36,689 nucleotides of DNA from an uncultured Maribacter sp. (GTDB lineage Bacteria; Bacteroidota; Bacteroidia; Flavobacteriales; Flavobacteriaceae), in assembly GCA_905479535.1 (NCBI GenBank), contig CAJQMW010000508.1, forward strand, positions 1 to 36,689. The letters are read 5' to 3'. Positions 1 to 8,773 of the stretch are shown here, one piece after another. A program made the translations under genes and the position numbers. How positions within the stretch are numbered: the first letter of the stretch is position 1; each line of letters opens with the position of its first letter. The notes under the pieces were generated by a model. That model was not told the origin of the DNA, made no database searches, and saw nothing but the letters and a program-made list of their open reading frames with translations.

Positions 1-2646
1 GAAAACCCTTCTTTCAATGGGTTTATGTCTGAATTTTTGCTGTTCAAAAATAACCTAATAAATAGCCGGAATGATCTGCACTACGATGTAAATGGGTTTT
101 ATAATATCGACGACGAGAATAAAAATGCTATAATAAACAAAGGATATAATATCACCTTACCTTCACTAGATACAATCAGTATTGGTACGCAGGTTGTGAT
201 AAATACAACTAATAACGCTCGGCAGGGATATGTGATAAGTATTGATTCTATATACTCAAAAGGAGCATTGTTGCCATTCATAACCACAAGAGGGAATAAC
301 TCATACACCTTTCAAGCAGTTAAAGATAGCAGGGATAGACTCTCGTGGCAGTTGATTGGATCTACGGATATTAGCTATACCAATGCTGATACAATAGGTG
401 TTGTTAATCTGTTTAGATTAGATTACCTTCCATCTAAAAGGTATGAAGTAGGAAAAATTGTAAAGCTTTCAAACGGAGCAGAATATGAAATAGTCCAAGC
501 TTTGATTCCTGGAACCACAGTAGACGGTATAGGGCAAATACAATTAGCAAACAACAATTACGCAAGGATTAGAGGGGAAGATGGTGCGATCAAATATAGC
601 TGGTTTGAAAAGGCAACTACTAATCCAGATTCAAATCACCTCATCGGTCAGGCAGCATTAAACTACGCACTTTTTGCTCCTGGCATTAATGAAGTACTGT
701 TTGATTATGATACCGCTACCTTCAAAGATGAAATGTTTATACCCCCACATATCACCGCTAGGGGGCTGTCAAAAACAGGTGCAGATTTTGATGATAATAT
801 TAAACAATACACCTACGCTGATTTCCAGGGCGACACAACTAAATGGGTATTTAGGACTTTACAAACAGGTGAATATTATGTCTTTGGTGCAGGAGCTAAA
901 GATTTCTATATAGAAGCAGTTAGCGAAGGCGGTGGAGGTGTTTTTTGCGACTCAGGATGGGGTAATCATTTTGAAAATATTACTATCGAGGGAACAAGCA
1001 ATAAATATTTCCATGACGGATTTGCAGTAAGTAATTCACTTCACGTTAGAGGTGAAAATATATACGTACTCGATTGTATTAGAGACTTCAGTGGTAATGT
1101 GCCAGCAAGCAATAGTGGAAGTATAGGAGGGGGCTCTAATGTTAGAATGTATAGCTGTGGTGCACAGGGAGGTGACTATGGGCTATATAATTTTCCTCGA
1201 AGCTCCTTTTTTGAGATAAATATGGAGGCTCAGGATAGTACTTCTATCTATAGTGACGCAGGATCAAACATTACTATATATAAAATTGAGGGAGAAAGAA
1301 ATATCAAATTATTTGATCTACCTAAAGGTGATTTAAGGATTTTTGGTGGCAAATATACTTCATTAGGTGGGGTGTCTACTACACTTGGTACTGTTGATAC
1401 TGGATCAGTACACATCATGGATATTGAAAGATTAGGTTTAAGCCCAAATTCAGGCATAACAACTGCTAACACTAGTTCTTTCGTGTTAGAGAACAATGCT
1501 ATGAATATAAATAGTCTTTCTGAGCCAGGACTTATATTTTATGATATGGGGGTTGTTACCCTAAAAAATAATTATGCTAATGATGTAATTGAGTCTGGAC
1601 GAGAAAAACCACTCTCTATTGAAAATCGTAACGAATTAGTAGATTCCTATATTAAGCGAGGGTCTTTGCTGGATACAGATTTATCAGGAACTAGTAGATT
1701 ATCCATTACCGCAACAAAAGACACTTTAAATATGGTGCCTCATTCTGCTTTTTATAATGAACTGTCAGATTGGGAAGGAGTTAATGTCTCTGGGGTTATA
1801 ATAGCAGGAGACACCGTAATAACTAATCACTTAGGAGATACTACTACTGCTATATATGTGACCTACTCTTCAGACATAGGAGGATCGGTTTCTTATATAG
1901 ATTATATAGATTTGAATGGTAGCATATACGAGGGAGAAAATTACAATGTAAGTTTTTACGCTTTTCGCAAAGGTTCTGGTTCGGCGTCATTACTTCTAAC
2001 GCTTCGAGATGATAGGGAATTAAAATTCCCTCCAATAATAAGCTCTGAGCCGCACAGGTATAGCTTACATAAGACAGCCGAAAGCACCCAAGATGACATG
2101 TACTGGAGAATGAGTAATGGGGCAACGGCGGGGGATACTATTTTTATCTATGGCGTGCAAGTCTCAAAAGGAATTTGGGAACGGGATTATCAGAAAACCC
2201 CAACCATCGAAAGTGACAATCCTTATATTTCTGTGCCAAATGGATCTCTTGAAGTGAGAGGCAACACAACTATCACCGGCACCCTCACCGCCGAAAAATA
2301 CCACACCTTCCAGCCCGTCCAGTACAACGCACTGGACACGATCACAGTGGACACCCTAAACACCGCCTTCGCCATCCCCCCCGATCTAGACGGGCTGGAC
2401 GTCACCAACGCAACCTACACCACCAACGCCAACGTAAGCGCAAACACCACCGTAAGGCTACTATATTACGATGTATCAGCCGACACTTACACCGCATTCG
2501 GATCAGGAACTATAACCAGCAGCACCAACCAAATACAAGTCACCGGACTAACCCAAACCGTCACGTCAGGAGATTGGATATATGCCGAAGTAACAGCCAG
2601 CGGAGGCGAAGCAAACGGATTGTCTGTAAACCTAAGATTTCAATGA
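1..2646 (+). CDS. tail spike / tail fibre protein, 5' end outside window
   Basis: The frame is open from base 1; the first ATG is at 25 but eight in-frame codons precede it, so the protein probably begins upstream. At least 881 residues are visible. The middle part is rich in Gly, Asn, Ser and Thr with short alternating hydrophobic strands, as in right-handed beta-helix tail spikes. It is followed by a probable carbohydrate-binding-like beta domain (about residues 580-730) and a C-terminal trimer-tip-like domain beginning near GNTTITGTLTAEKYHT. I infer host-surface recognition or polysaccharide degradation by the virion. Base composition changes sharply near 2255: before it the gene is AT-rich with many ATA and AGA codons, after it C-rich. 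This suggests a recombined distal module. No catalytic residues were assigned. Confidence 0.75.
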   Translation, partial: ENPSFNGFMSEFLLFKNNLINSRNDLHYDVNGFYNIDDENKNAIINKGYNITLPSLDTISIGTQVVINTTNNARQGYVISIDSIYSKGALLPFITTRGNNSYTFQAVKDSRDRLSWQLIGSTDISYTNADTIGVVNLFRLDYLPSKRYEVGKIVKLSNGAEYEIVQALIPGTTVDGIGQIQLANNNYARIRGEDGAIKYSWFEKATTNPDSNHLIGQAALNYALFAPGINEVLFDYDTATFKDEMFIPPHITARGLSKTGADFDDNIKQYTYADFQGDTTKWVFRTLQTGEYYVFGAGAKDFYIEAVSEGGGGVFCDSGWGNHFENITIEGTSNKYFHDGFAVSNSLHVRGENIYVLDCIRDFSGNVPASNSGSIGGGSNVRMYSCGAQGGDYGLYNFPRSSFFEINMEAQDSTSIYSDAGSNITIYKIEGERNIKLFDLPKGDLRIFGGKYTSLGGVSTTLGTVDTGSVHIMDIERLGLSPNSGITTANTSSFVLENNAMNINSLSEPGLIFYDMGVVTLKNNYANDVIESGREKPLSIENRNELVDSYIKRGSLLDTDLSGTSRLSITATKDTLNMVPHSAFYNELSDWEGVNVSGVIIAGDTVITNHLGDTTTAIYVTYSSDIGGSVSYIDYIDLNGSIYEGENYNVSFYAFRKGSGSASLLLTLRDDRELKFPPIISSEPHRYSLHKTAESTQDDMYWRMSNGATAGDTIFIYGVQVSKGIWERDYQKTPTIESDNPYISVPNGSLEVRGNTTITGTLTAEKYHTFQPVQYNALDTITVDTLNTAFAIPPDLDGLDVTNATYTTNANVSANTTVRLLYYDVSADTYTAFGSGTITSSTNQIQVTGLTQTVTSGDWIYAEVTASGGEANGLSVNLRFQ

Positions 2647-3203
2647 AGCGACTAATGCAAACATTATTCTTCCTTTTTCCGGTGATTGTTTGGGCACAGC
2701 CTGGGCCAGACCTAAACAGCCGATTGTTGGATTCCGGGTTTATTGCTTACGAGGATATTACCAGCCCCGATGTAACATTATCGGCAGATGATACAATAAC
2801 CCTCTACTTGGAACCTGACCTAATCGAACGCAGAAACCGGCCAATAAGATCAGACAGCCTTTACAATAGATCAGACAGTACTTTGATCGGTCGGAATGGT
2901 TGCGCCTATATTACTGTTTTCCAGTTTACGATTACGCAGAATACTAATACAGACACCGGAGTATCCTTTTGGGTTGATATAGGTGGAGCTATACCTCCGC
3001 TTTACGTTAGGGGGGAAAAGCTGACCAGAGGTATTGGAACTGTGACGCAGACCAACAAAAGTACAGGGGTTTACACCCTGGATACATGGGAGGCTAACGG
3101 CGGGAAGATTAAAGTAACAACGGATCAGGAGATTGACATAAAGCTAAACAGGATAATCACGTACCAGATTCACGAACGGTACGGGGTTCCATTTTCAAAT
3201 TAA
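2643..3203 (+). CDS. secreted beta-rich phage protein
   Basis: 186 residues from ATG 2643, which overlaps the stop of the tail-spike gene (ATGA); this start gives a clean signal peptide, MKRLMQTLFFLFPVIVWAQ, with probable cleavage after AQ. The rest is polar, with many Thr and Ser and short beta segments (for example GVSFWVDIGGAIPPLYVRGE). The coupling to the tail gene suggests a role linked to the virion tip or to surface receptors, but a signal peptide is unusual for a virion protein, so a periplasmic or surface role such as exclusion is equally possible. I do not recognise a family. Confidence 0.7.
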   Translation: MKRLMQTLFFLFPVIVWAQPGPDLNSRLLDSGFIAYEDITSPDVTLSADDTITLYLEPDLIERRNRPIRSDSLYNRSDSTLIGRNGCAYITVFQFTITQNTNTDTGVSFWVDIGGAIPPLYVRGEKLTRGIGTVTQTNKSTGVYTLDTWEANGGKIKVTTDQEIDIKLNRIITYQIHERYGVPFSN

Positions 3204-3206
3204 ACA

Positions 3207-3274
3207 CTTTAAGGAGGGCCGTTAACAAGCCCCGCAAGTGTTGGCGCACCTGCGAAGGCTCCGACCCTCCAAAG
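3207..3274 (+). ncRNA. compact structured RNA element (candidate)
   Basis: The gap between two genes folds into nested perfect helices: CTTT 3207-3210 with AAAG 3271-3274; GGAGGG 3213-3218 with CCCTCC 3265-3270; AGCC 3228-3231 with GGCT 3257-3260; CGCA 3233-3236 with TGCG 3251-3254; and GTG 3238-3240 with CAC 3247-3249 closing a six-base loop. There is no T-run after it, so it is not an obvious terminator. It could be a stand-alone small RNA, a processing site or a 5' leader structure of the gene at 3372. No known family recognised. Confidence 0.5.
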
Positions 3275-3371
3275 CGATTAAGCGGAGTGAAGATAGTTTT
3301 TGCCCCGCGAATTTCCAAAATCAGCACCCCCGGCAGATCAGGAAACCATACTATGAAAAAAAGAGGGGACC

Positions 3372-3992
3372 ATGAATGTATTCTTTTTGATTTTACTAAT
3401 TACGCTCGTAATGGGCGTGTTACCTTATTATTTCATGGTTCACATACCAAAAGAAAGGCTAAAGCAATACCGGAGAAAATTAGGCGCAAGGCATGATATT
3501 AAGCGCATTATTGACAACCTACGGGTAAACACCTGCTTGGATCAGGTATTGGTCTGGGAGAGTTACAACGGGGATGGAATAGCGAGTTTCGGCAATAAGC
3601 TAAAAATTTCCGTTGTGGAGCAATCCAGAGAAGAACCATTTAGGGATGTGTATGAAGATTTCCAAGGGCTACTTATTTACGGCGATGCGATTGATATAAT
3701 GATGCAAATGCAGCAAAATGGATCGACGGCCCGGTTTATGCACAATCTAAACGACGGGATTTACAAGCGAATATTTGAGGGTGAAGGGGCCTATTGGACT
3801 GAATGGAAAGCCATAGGGCCGGGATCAGACAAGCGGTTTTTCTTTATTTCTATGTCAACAGCGGAACCACGAACACCCTATGAATTAAACCAGGGTGGTC
3901 ACGTTGAGATAGCCATAAACAAGTTAAGGAACAAGTACAAGCAAATGAGCATGAAGCCGATTAACTGGATTGGAAGGAATCTATACTTGTAA
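3372..3992 (+). CDS. membrane-anchored protein of unknown function
   Basis: 206 residues; ATG 3372 follows a good ribosome-binding sequence (AGAGGGGAC). Residues 3-24 are a strongly hydrophobic helix (FFLILLITLVMGVLPYYFM) followed by a basic stretch, so the protein is probably inner-membrane anchored with a C-terminal globular domain of about 170 residues. The globular part has no motif I can name. The stop overlaps the next start by one base, so the two genes are translated together. Its position after tail genes would allow a lysis or assembly role, but nothing in the sequence proves that. Confidence 0.7.
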   Translation: MNVFFLILLITLVMGVLPYYFMVHIPKERLKQYRRKLGARHDIKRIIDNLRVNTCLDQVLVWESYNGDGIASFGNKLKISVVEQSREEPFRDVYEDFQGLLIYGDAIDIMMQMQQNGSTARFMHNLNDGIYKRIFEGEGAYWTEWKAIGPGSDKRFFFISMSTAEPRTPYELNQGGHVEIAINKLRNKYKQMSMKPINWIGRNLYL

Positions 3993-4627
3993 TGGGTCCG
4001 CGAACTAAAAGAATATGGGAAAATTGGTATAAGCCACGTTCACAGTGGCCGCCTTTATATGTGAGAAAAGCACAAGATTTTTTAATTTCTAAACAAATGA
4101 ACATGGAAGATCAAAATTTGGCCCCAAAACTCATTAACGCCAATCTTGATGTAATCGAATCGGAGGTTCTAACCAAGCTACCGCCTGATATTTTCAAGCT
4201 TGCCAAAGCAGCCTCAGACGCAATTGGGGAAACCGGAGTGGTGTTATTTGACGGCGAACCCGCGAACGGCCCACAGGTAGAAAAGATTTGGCGCGAATAT
4301 GTCAATATCCACTTGGTAGATTTTGCCACCGTGAAAGCCCAGGGCGAAGCCGAAAAGATCAATTCCGATATTTTGCGCAATTTGGCGCAAGTGTTGATCA
4401 ATCCGGCGTCAAGATCACTCAAAGCCCTTACCGATGAAATTACCGATGATGGGGAGCAGTTGAAAGCAGAATGGGAGGCTTTTTTGAAAGAAGGGCAAAA
4501 CTTGAAAATCCTGCTCAACAACACCCTGAAACCACTTTTGGAGCTTATCGACTTCATTAACCCGTCACTTGTCACGCTTCTGGTAGGTCTTGCAGAGGAT
4601 CAAATCAGAAGTGCGCTGGAAAGATAA
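3992..4627 (+). CDS. helical protein of unknown function
   Basis: 211 residues starting at the ATG that overlaps the upstream stop (TAATG). The sequence is mostly amphipathic helix without a signal peptide; the C-terminal part (LLELIDFINPSLVTLLVGL) is hydrophobic enough for membrane association but is not a clear transmembrane segment. A start at the internal ATG near 4100 is also possible, giving about 175 residues. The gene ends the plus-strand transcription unit, followed within 25 bases by a terminator. No family recognised. Confidence 0.65.
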   Translation: MGPRTKRIWENWYKPRSQWPPLYVRKAQDFLISKQMNMEDQNLAPKLINANLDVIESEVLTKLPPDIFKLAKAASDAIGETGVVLFDGEPANGPQVEKIWREYVNIHLVDFATVKAQGEAEKINSDILRNLAQVLINPASRSLKALTDEITDDGEQLKAEWEAFLKEGQNLKILLNNTLKPLLELIDFINPSLVTLLVGLAEDQIRSALER

Positions 4628-4648
4628 AGCGATTGGATTCTGAGTAAG

Positions 4649-4682
4649 CCCGGCTATTTCGAGGGGATTTGGCCGGGTTTTT
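4649..4682 (+). terminator. intrinsic terminator of the structural-end operon
   Basis: CCCGGC at 4649-4654 pairs with GCCGGG at 4672-4677, followed by six T (4678-4683). It lies 22 bases after the stop at 4627. Confidence 0.8.
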
Positions 4683-4708
4683 TGAATGAATTGTTTTTTC
4701 TCATTGGA

Positions 4709-4740
4709 GGGCTAACCGACTGTGTGCGGTTGGCCCTTTC
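4709..4740 (+). terminator. second hairpin terminator
   Basis: GGGCTAACCG 4709-4718 pairs with CGGTTGGCCC 4727-4736 (one G-T pair) around an eight-base loop, followed by TTTC. It probably backs up the terminator just upstream. Confidence 0.6.
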
Positions 4741-4745
4741 TGATT

Positions 4746-4777
4746 AAAAAGCCCGGTCCTACACAAGTAGTCCGGGC
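4746..4777 (-). terminator. terminator of the minus-strand operon
   Basis: Read on the minus strand, GCCCGG (4777-4772) pairs with CCGGGC (4756-4751) and is followed by five T (4750-4746). It faces the two plus-strand terminators and closes the ten-gene minus operon. Confidence 0.75.
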
Positions 4778-4801
4778 CTCAATTATAATCCCATGAATGT
4801 A

Positions 4802-5290
4802 TTAATAATTGTTTTGAATATAGTTCTTATTGATCGTCACTCCCGGACCCCGGTTTTCGTGGATCACTCTTTTCGTGGTTTTGATCTTTGAAACAACAAT
4901 TGCAATGGGAATGATCAGTAACAAACCGATCAAATACGGCAACACTTCAATATAGGGCATTACAAACATCGCAGCCGCACCAATAGCGACAACACCCCCG
5001 GCGATCTTCAAAGAAGCAGACAGGATGTAATTAGCCGCATTATCCCAGGACTTTGCACTTTCCACACTTGCCGGATTCAAAAACAACTCATGCCGCTTAA
5101 ATCCCTTATGTGTATCTTCGATTTCGTAGTATTCAGAGGGTAAACCACTATATTTTCCAAAAGATGCAGCAGAACGGCTTAAAATAGCCCGTCCTTCCGG
5201 GCTGTCCGGGTGAGGTTCGTAACCTAGTTTAATTAGTTCTGCTTGTTCGCGGGGGATGTTTAAGGGGATGTATTGTTTTTTCTCATTCAT
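4802..5290 (-). CDS. two-helix membrane protein
   Basis: 162 residues. The N-terminal 85 residues are soluble and proline-containing; then come two hydrophobic helices (about 90-112 and 116-137, e.g. VLPYLIGLLLIIPIAIVV) and a short basic-polar tail rich in Asn. It is the last gene of the minus-strand operon, 12 bases after the previous gene. Size and topology would fit a holin-like or exclusion protein, but the long N-terminal domain argues against a simple holin. Family not recognised. Confidence 0.7.
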   Translation of the reverse strand: MNEKKQYIPLNIPREQAELIKLGYEPHPDSPEGRAILSRSAASFGKYSGLPSEYYEIEDTHKGFKRHELFLNPASVESAKSWDNAANYILSASLKIAGGVVAIGAAAMFVMPYIEVLPYLIGLLLIIPIAIVVSKIKTTKRVIHENRGPGVTINKNYIQNNY

Positions 5291-5302
5291 TGTTATTCCC
5301 TT

Positions 5303-5944
5303 TTATTCCTGTTTTAAAATATACTTTTCATACCATTCAGGGTCTTTGGTTCCTAACTCCAAGTGTCGATTCTTCCGATCTTCCAAAATATATTCAAGCA
5401 GCCTACCGGGCCAATCAACGTCCCATTGTTCGTTGGGGTGTGTATGGTCTGCAAAATGAATAGCAATTACACTTGGATTACTTTGATTGTTTGCGCCTCT
5501 TAGTTTTTCCTCATGCTCTCTTTTTCGCTTGCCTACTGTTTTGTCCCTTGGCGCGTACTTAGAATAGACGTAGATATTTTCCTTGATGTTGGAATAGCAT
5601 TCAATTTCCTTGCCTTTCATCCAGCGTTTAGCCCGCCTATAAGCCATTAGTACAATGATGTACAAAAACAGTAAGCACATAGCAGTGGATTCCAAGCCGG
5701 AATCAAAACTTATCCATGTGGCTACTAGAATAGGTATGCCACCAAAAAGGATTTGGGCGTTCTTAAACCTAGTCTCCCACAACTGCAATTCCTGGAACCA
5801 TTCATCTTGATACCCTTCTATCCTTTCTACTGCCTCTGCGTAAGAAATTGCGTACTCATGCGGGATGTTTGCGTAATCATTTTCCGCATTCCGATAGGGG
5901 CTAAACCCTTGTGTTTGCTGACTTTTTTGGTTTTCTGCGTACAT
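5303..5944 (-). CDS. membrane protein with cytoplasmic tails
   Basis: 213 residues. A helical N-terminal region is followed by two closely spaced hydrophobic segments (near residues 66-100: ILFGGIPILVATWISFD and AMCLLFLYIIVLMAYRR), then a charged C-terminal half with an aromatic-rich end. The topology suggests both ends in the cytoplasm. It follows the upstream gene by 13 bases and belongs to the same operon. No family recognised. Confidence 0.7.
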   Translation of the reverse strand: MYAENQKSQQTQGFSPYRNAENDYANIPHEYAISYAEAVERIEGYQDEWFQELQLWETRFKNAQILFGGIPILVATWISFDSGLESTAMCLLFLYIIVLMAYRRAKRWMKGKEIECYSNIKENIYVYSKYAPRDKTVGKRKREHEEKLRGANNQSNPSVIAIHFADHTHPNEQWDVDWPGRLLEYILEDRKNRHLELGTKDPEWYEKYILKQE

Positions 5945-5957
5945 TTGCGTTGTATTT

Positions 5958-6428
5958 TTAGTTGCCCCCTCCCCCTATGCGGTGGAAGTGGTTGAAAATA
6001 GCCCAATGATCCTGGACTACCCGTAAGCTATATCCTTCCTCACTTAGCCTATCACAAGCCTTTTGAGCCGACAGTTTTTGTGCCCATAGAATTTTCAACC
6101 TTGCCGCTTTGATTAAATCTAAATGATCGTAAGTTTTATCAGGCCAACCACCATTTTTTATCACCTCTGTTTCTTCTTTACTTAAATCCGGGTTTCGCTT
6201 AACTTTTTTCTTGTGCGCAAATTCTGATTCAATGACCCCGTTTTCAAGTTCCGTATCCACATAAGGCATTCCGGTTGATTTTCCTGTCCAGTGGACTTCA
6301 CTTTTAATTTCAAACTCTTTTGGCTTTTGTGGTTCTGTTTTTTTCGGGCCGGGGTGTATCCTTTCCGTTGGGTCGGTGCTACCCGTCAGCATTTCGATTA
6401 TTGAAAAGAAGATTTCACCTAGTCCCAT
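5958..6428 (-). CDS. unknown protein with helical C-terminal domain
   Basis: 156 residues. A hydrophobic N-terminus (MGLGEIFFSIIEMLTG) is followed by a proline- and lysine-rich linker and a helical C-terminal domain (LIKAARLKILWAQKLSAQKA onward, then SLRVVQDHW), which could be a helix-turn-helix but is too diverged to be sure. It directly abuts the next gene (stop of one against start of the other, no gap), indicating coupled translation. The protein ends in a glycine run. Function unknown. Confidence 0.65.
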   Translation of the reverse strand: MGLGEIFFSIIEMLTGSTDPTERIHPGPKKTEPQKPKEFEIKSEVHWTGKSTGMPYVDTELENGVIESEFAHKKKVKRNPDLSKEETEVIKNGGWPDKTYDHLDLIKAARLKILWAQKLSAQKACDRLSEEGYSLRVVQDHWAIFNHFHRIGGGGN

Positions 6429-7226
6429 TTATTCCTTAAAGTACAAAAATGAGTAAGCGAGCAAACCCAACGGAATTGCAATTGAAAGAATGAATCTACC
6501 GAAGCAATGCCAACCGTCAACAGCCCACGGTTCAATCAAGCAGAAATTGGTTGAGAATTGAATGAACAGCATTATGAAAAGCCAAATATTCCTAGTTGGA
6601 ATCCCTTGCATTTCTTTCTTTGGATCGGTAGACATTGCAATCATAAATCCAGCCGCTTCAAAAAGAATCCCGGTTAACATTGCAGCCCAAAAAGGAACAA
6701 TGAAATTTAATCCATTAATGACCTTTTGTTCCATGCTTGCAAACATATAAGCCTGACCACCGACCATAGCCGAAACAAAAACAAATCTAATCAAAGGAGA
6801 TTCAAGTATGGCACGGCCTAAGTCAAATTCAAACACTCTTTGAATCCATGATTTATTGACGCCGCTTTCACTGATTTCAACCATTGATTCCTTCGGAGCT
6901 TCAACAATGGATTCCTTTTTGATTTCACTTTTCATTTCCTCTTGAATCCCTCTTGAATCCTTTTTGATTTCAACTGTTGATTTCATGGATTCCGGTTCTT
7001 TGATTCCCGTTGAATCACTCACCATTAAAAGCAGTTTCTTTGCCTTCTTTGCGGTTGTTGATTTACTGGAATTAGTATAGTGATTCAATAGGATTTCGGT
7101 AGTCCCATTCAATACCGCATTCTTACCCCATTGCTTATTTGGGAATAATTCTTTCCCGGCCTTGTAAACGCTGTTCCAAGAAACCCCTAATTCATCCGCA
7201 AAAGTTGAAACTGTATATTCTTTCAT
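6429..7226 (-). CDS. helix-turn-helix protein fused to four membrane helices
   Basis: 265 residues. Residues 1-50 resemble a DNA-binding helix-turn-helix (VSTFADELGVSWNSVYKAGK). Residues about 60-130 form a charged linker with repeated KES(M/I)VE-type units, visible in DNA as many GATTC-like repeats between 6840 and 7020. The C-terminal half holds about four membrane helices (near 144-165, 172-196, 211-231, 240-262). The layout resembles membrane-bound regulators of ToxR type in principle, although sequence similarity is not implied. It could tether phage or host DNA to the membrane or act as a membrane-sensing regulator. The start overlaps the upstream gene's stop by 4 bases. Confidence 0.75.
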   Translation of the reverse strand: MKEYTVSTFADELGVSWNSVYKAGKELFPNKQWGKNAVLNGTTEILLNHYTNSSKSTTAKKAKKLLLMVSDSTGIKEPESMKSTVEIKKDSRGIQEEMKSEIKKESIVEAPKESMVEISESGVNKSWIQRVFEFDLGRAILESPLIRFVFVSAMVGGQAYMFASMEQKVINGLNFIVPFWAAMLTGILFEAAGFMIAMSTDPKKEMQGIPTRNIWLFIMLFIQFSTNFCLIEPWAVDGWHCFGRFILSIAIPLGLLAYSFLYFKE

Positions 7227-7501
7227 TTTCCTTTATTTTCAATCAAGTGATCTTCCGGGAAATCCATATCCGTTTTATCTCTTTCAACCCATCTACGTTC
7301 ACCGTTCTTAAACTCTTTTAAGTAGTATTTGGCGTTGCCTTCCAAAGCGTCTATTTGACCATCCATGTATGTCTTGCTGAAATCTCTAAGCATACCAAGT
7401 AAAAGAGGTATTGAAAATCCAAACATCATAATTATAAATACATACAAGAAAACCATGCTATCCGAAGCTTGGCAAAAGTCATTTCTTATTGATTCAATCA
7501 T
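7223..7501 (-). CDS. small single-helix membrane protein
   Basis: 92 residues with one hydrophobic helix (about 16-38, FLYVFIIMMFGFSIPLLLGM) and a charged C-terminal cytoplasmic domain of about 50 residues. It overlaps both neighbours (4 and 8 bases), so it is made together with the HTH-membrane protein downstream and may be its partner. No family recognised. Confidence 0.65.
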   Translation of the reverse strand: MIESIRNDFCQASDSMVFLYVFIIMMFGFSIPLLLGMLRDFSKTYMDGQIDALEGNAKYYLKEFKNGERRWVERDKTDMDFPEDHLIENKGK

Positions 7502-7892
7502 TTTTCATTGGCCTTGGAAGTGACTGCCATCCGATAGGATGAGTAATAAGTATATAGCGTCCATCTTCATCGGTTAAGTTATTGTAATACCATGAACCCC
7601 GTTTGCAGAAACCAATGCAAATTTCTTCCGTTACCTCTGTAATCAAGACTAGCGTTCCATCCTTCGGCGCGGTATCCATTGGTTGCCATTCTGTTTCGTC
7701 AAGCCATTCAAAATCACCCCAACGCCAAATTGAGTCAAATTGCGGAGGTGTACGAATACCGTTAATAGAAACCATCCAAGGGGAAACCACAAACTTTGGA
7801 CCTAATCCGTTTCTGATAACTACCCCGGTCCAATCTTTCGGTTGCCGTTCGGTTGCTTTTATCCATTGCATAGTAGATTGATTTTCATTCAA
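7494..7892 (-). CDS. DUF551-like phage protein
   Basis: 132 residues, rich in Trp and Pro-Asp/Lys-Gly turns. The segment WQPMDTAPKDGTLVLI, preceded by WIKATERQPKDW, matches the pattern of DUF551-type small phage proteins (W-x-x-P-x-D-G-x-x-V-L-V), apparently in two related halves. The function of that family is unknown. It overlaps its neighbours by 8 bases on each side. Confidence 0.65.
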   Translation of the reverse strand: MNENQSTMQWIKATERQPKDWTGVVIRNGLGPKFVVSPWMVSINGIRTPPQFDSIWRWGDFEWLDETEWQPMDTAPKDGTLVLITEVTEEICIGFCKRGSWYYNNLTDEDGRYILITHPIGWQSLPRPMKND

Positions 7893-8097
7893 ACTTTATT
7901 GTAAAAACTCGTTTTGATAAATCAGTATAGGCCACAAATTGCAATTCACTAAGCTGCTCCATTGACTTTAAATCTTCATTTTGTTCTTTTATGAACAGAG
8001 TAATTTTATTACACACGGCATCAACGTAGTGATTGTAGTTGTCAAACTCAACATCATGCTTAATTACTATTTTGTGGTGTGTTTCGTGTTTTTTCAT
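7885..8097 (-). CDS. small hypothetical protein
   Basis: 70 residues, histidine-rich at the N-terminus (MKKHETHHKIVIKHDVEF) with alternating strands at both ends and a helix in the middle. It overlaps the neighbouring genes by 8 and 4 bases, which is the best evidence that it is translated. Function unknown. Confidence 0.6.
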   Translation of the reverse strand: MKKHETHHKIVIKHDVEFDNYNHYVDAVCNKITLFIKEQNEDLKSMEQLSELQFVAYTDLSKRVFTIKFE

Positions 8098-8432
8098 TTC
8101 TTCTCACCAAAGTCAAACAGATTGATTGGGTCTTTTAGGTAATCTTCTAACTCTCCCTTGTATTCATCCCAAAACTTGTTTTCAAGATTGATGAAGATTG
8201 TAAATGAAATTTGACCACCGTGTTCAAAAACACCATCTTCCGCCAATTCAAATTTATCAGACAGTGATTTAGTTAAAAGCAGGGTGATTACCTTTACTTG
8301 CATGTCGGTAATACCATAGGCAGACTTGAACCAAACAAGGGTATGTTCAAAGTCCACAACTTCCCATTCGATACTTGCTAATATTTCAGCAGGTGTTTTT
8401 TCTTTTTCTGATTTAATAGGCACTGGTTTCAT
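8094..8432 (-). CDS. hypothetical protein
   Basis: 112 residues, acidic and soluble, without signal peptide. It starts with a basic-proline segment followed by mixed helix and strand. It overlaps the genes on both sides by 4 bases (ATGA type). No motif recognised; membership of the minus operon is clear. Confidence 0.6.
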   Translation of the reverse strand: MKPVPIKSEKEKTPAEILASIEWEVVDFEHTLVWFKSAYGITDMQVKVITLLLTKSLSDKFELAEDGVFEHGGQISFTIFINLENKFWDEYKGELEDYLKDPINLFDFGEKK

Positions 8433-8773
8433 GCTGCAAATTTTTGATCCCGATCCAAGATATTTGCCGTGCGTTTGGCGTCCAGGTTTTTTACTGCCTC
8501 ATTCATAATCACCTCACGCCCTGTAAAATCCAAATCCCAAAGCACATCTTTAACGGGCCGGTCGGCTCCATGCTCCATTTCAAGCATGAGTTCGCCCAAT
8601 TGGTTTTCATAGGTTTCAACTTTATCCCAATGCCCGGAGCTTGTCAGGCAAAATAAAGCTGTCTCAAATTCAAGATAGTAGTTTTCCGTTTTCTCTCCAA
8701 CCAGTGCCTTGATGATTAAAAAATCACTGGCTACATTCCAGGAAACTAATTCATTTTGGTGTTCGGTATTCAT
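8429..8773 (-). CDS. hypothetical protein
   Basis: 114 residues, acidic, soluble. It contains an aromatic-rich segment (ENYYLEFETALFCL) and a helical C-terminus. Four-base overlaps with both neighbours show coupled translation. No family recognised. Confidence 0.6.
   Translation of the reverse strand: MNTEHQNELVSWNVASDFLIIKALVGEKTENYYLEFETALFCLTSSGHWDKVETYENQLGELMLEMEHGADRPVKDVLWDLDFTGREVIMNEAVKNLDAKRTANILDRDQKFAA

Noticed and set aside
3287..3496. Plus-strand frame of 69 codons
   Set aside because: Overlaps the well-supported gene at 3372 and the intergenic region; basic, low-complexity product without motif.
4111..4575. Open frame of 154 codons on the minus strand
   Set aside because: It lies wholly opposite the gene at 3992-4627 and its protein is Ser-rich, low in charge order and lacks a ribosome site, typical of an antisense shadow.
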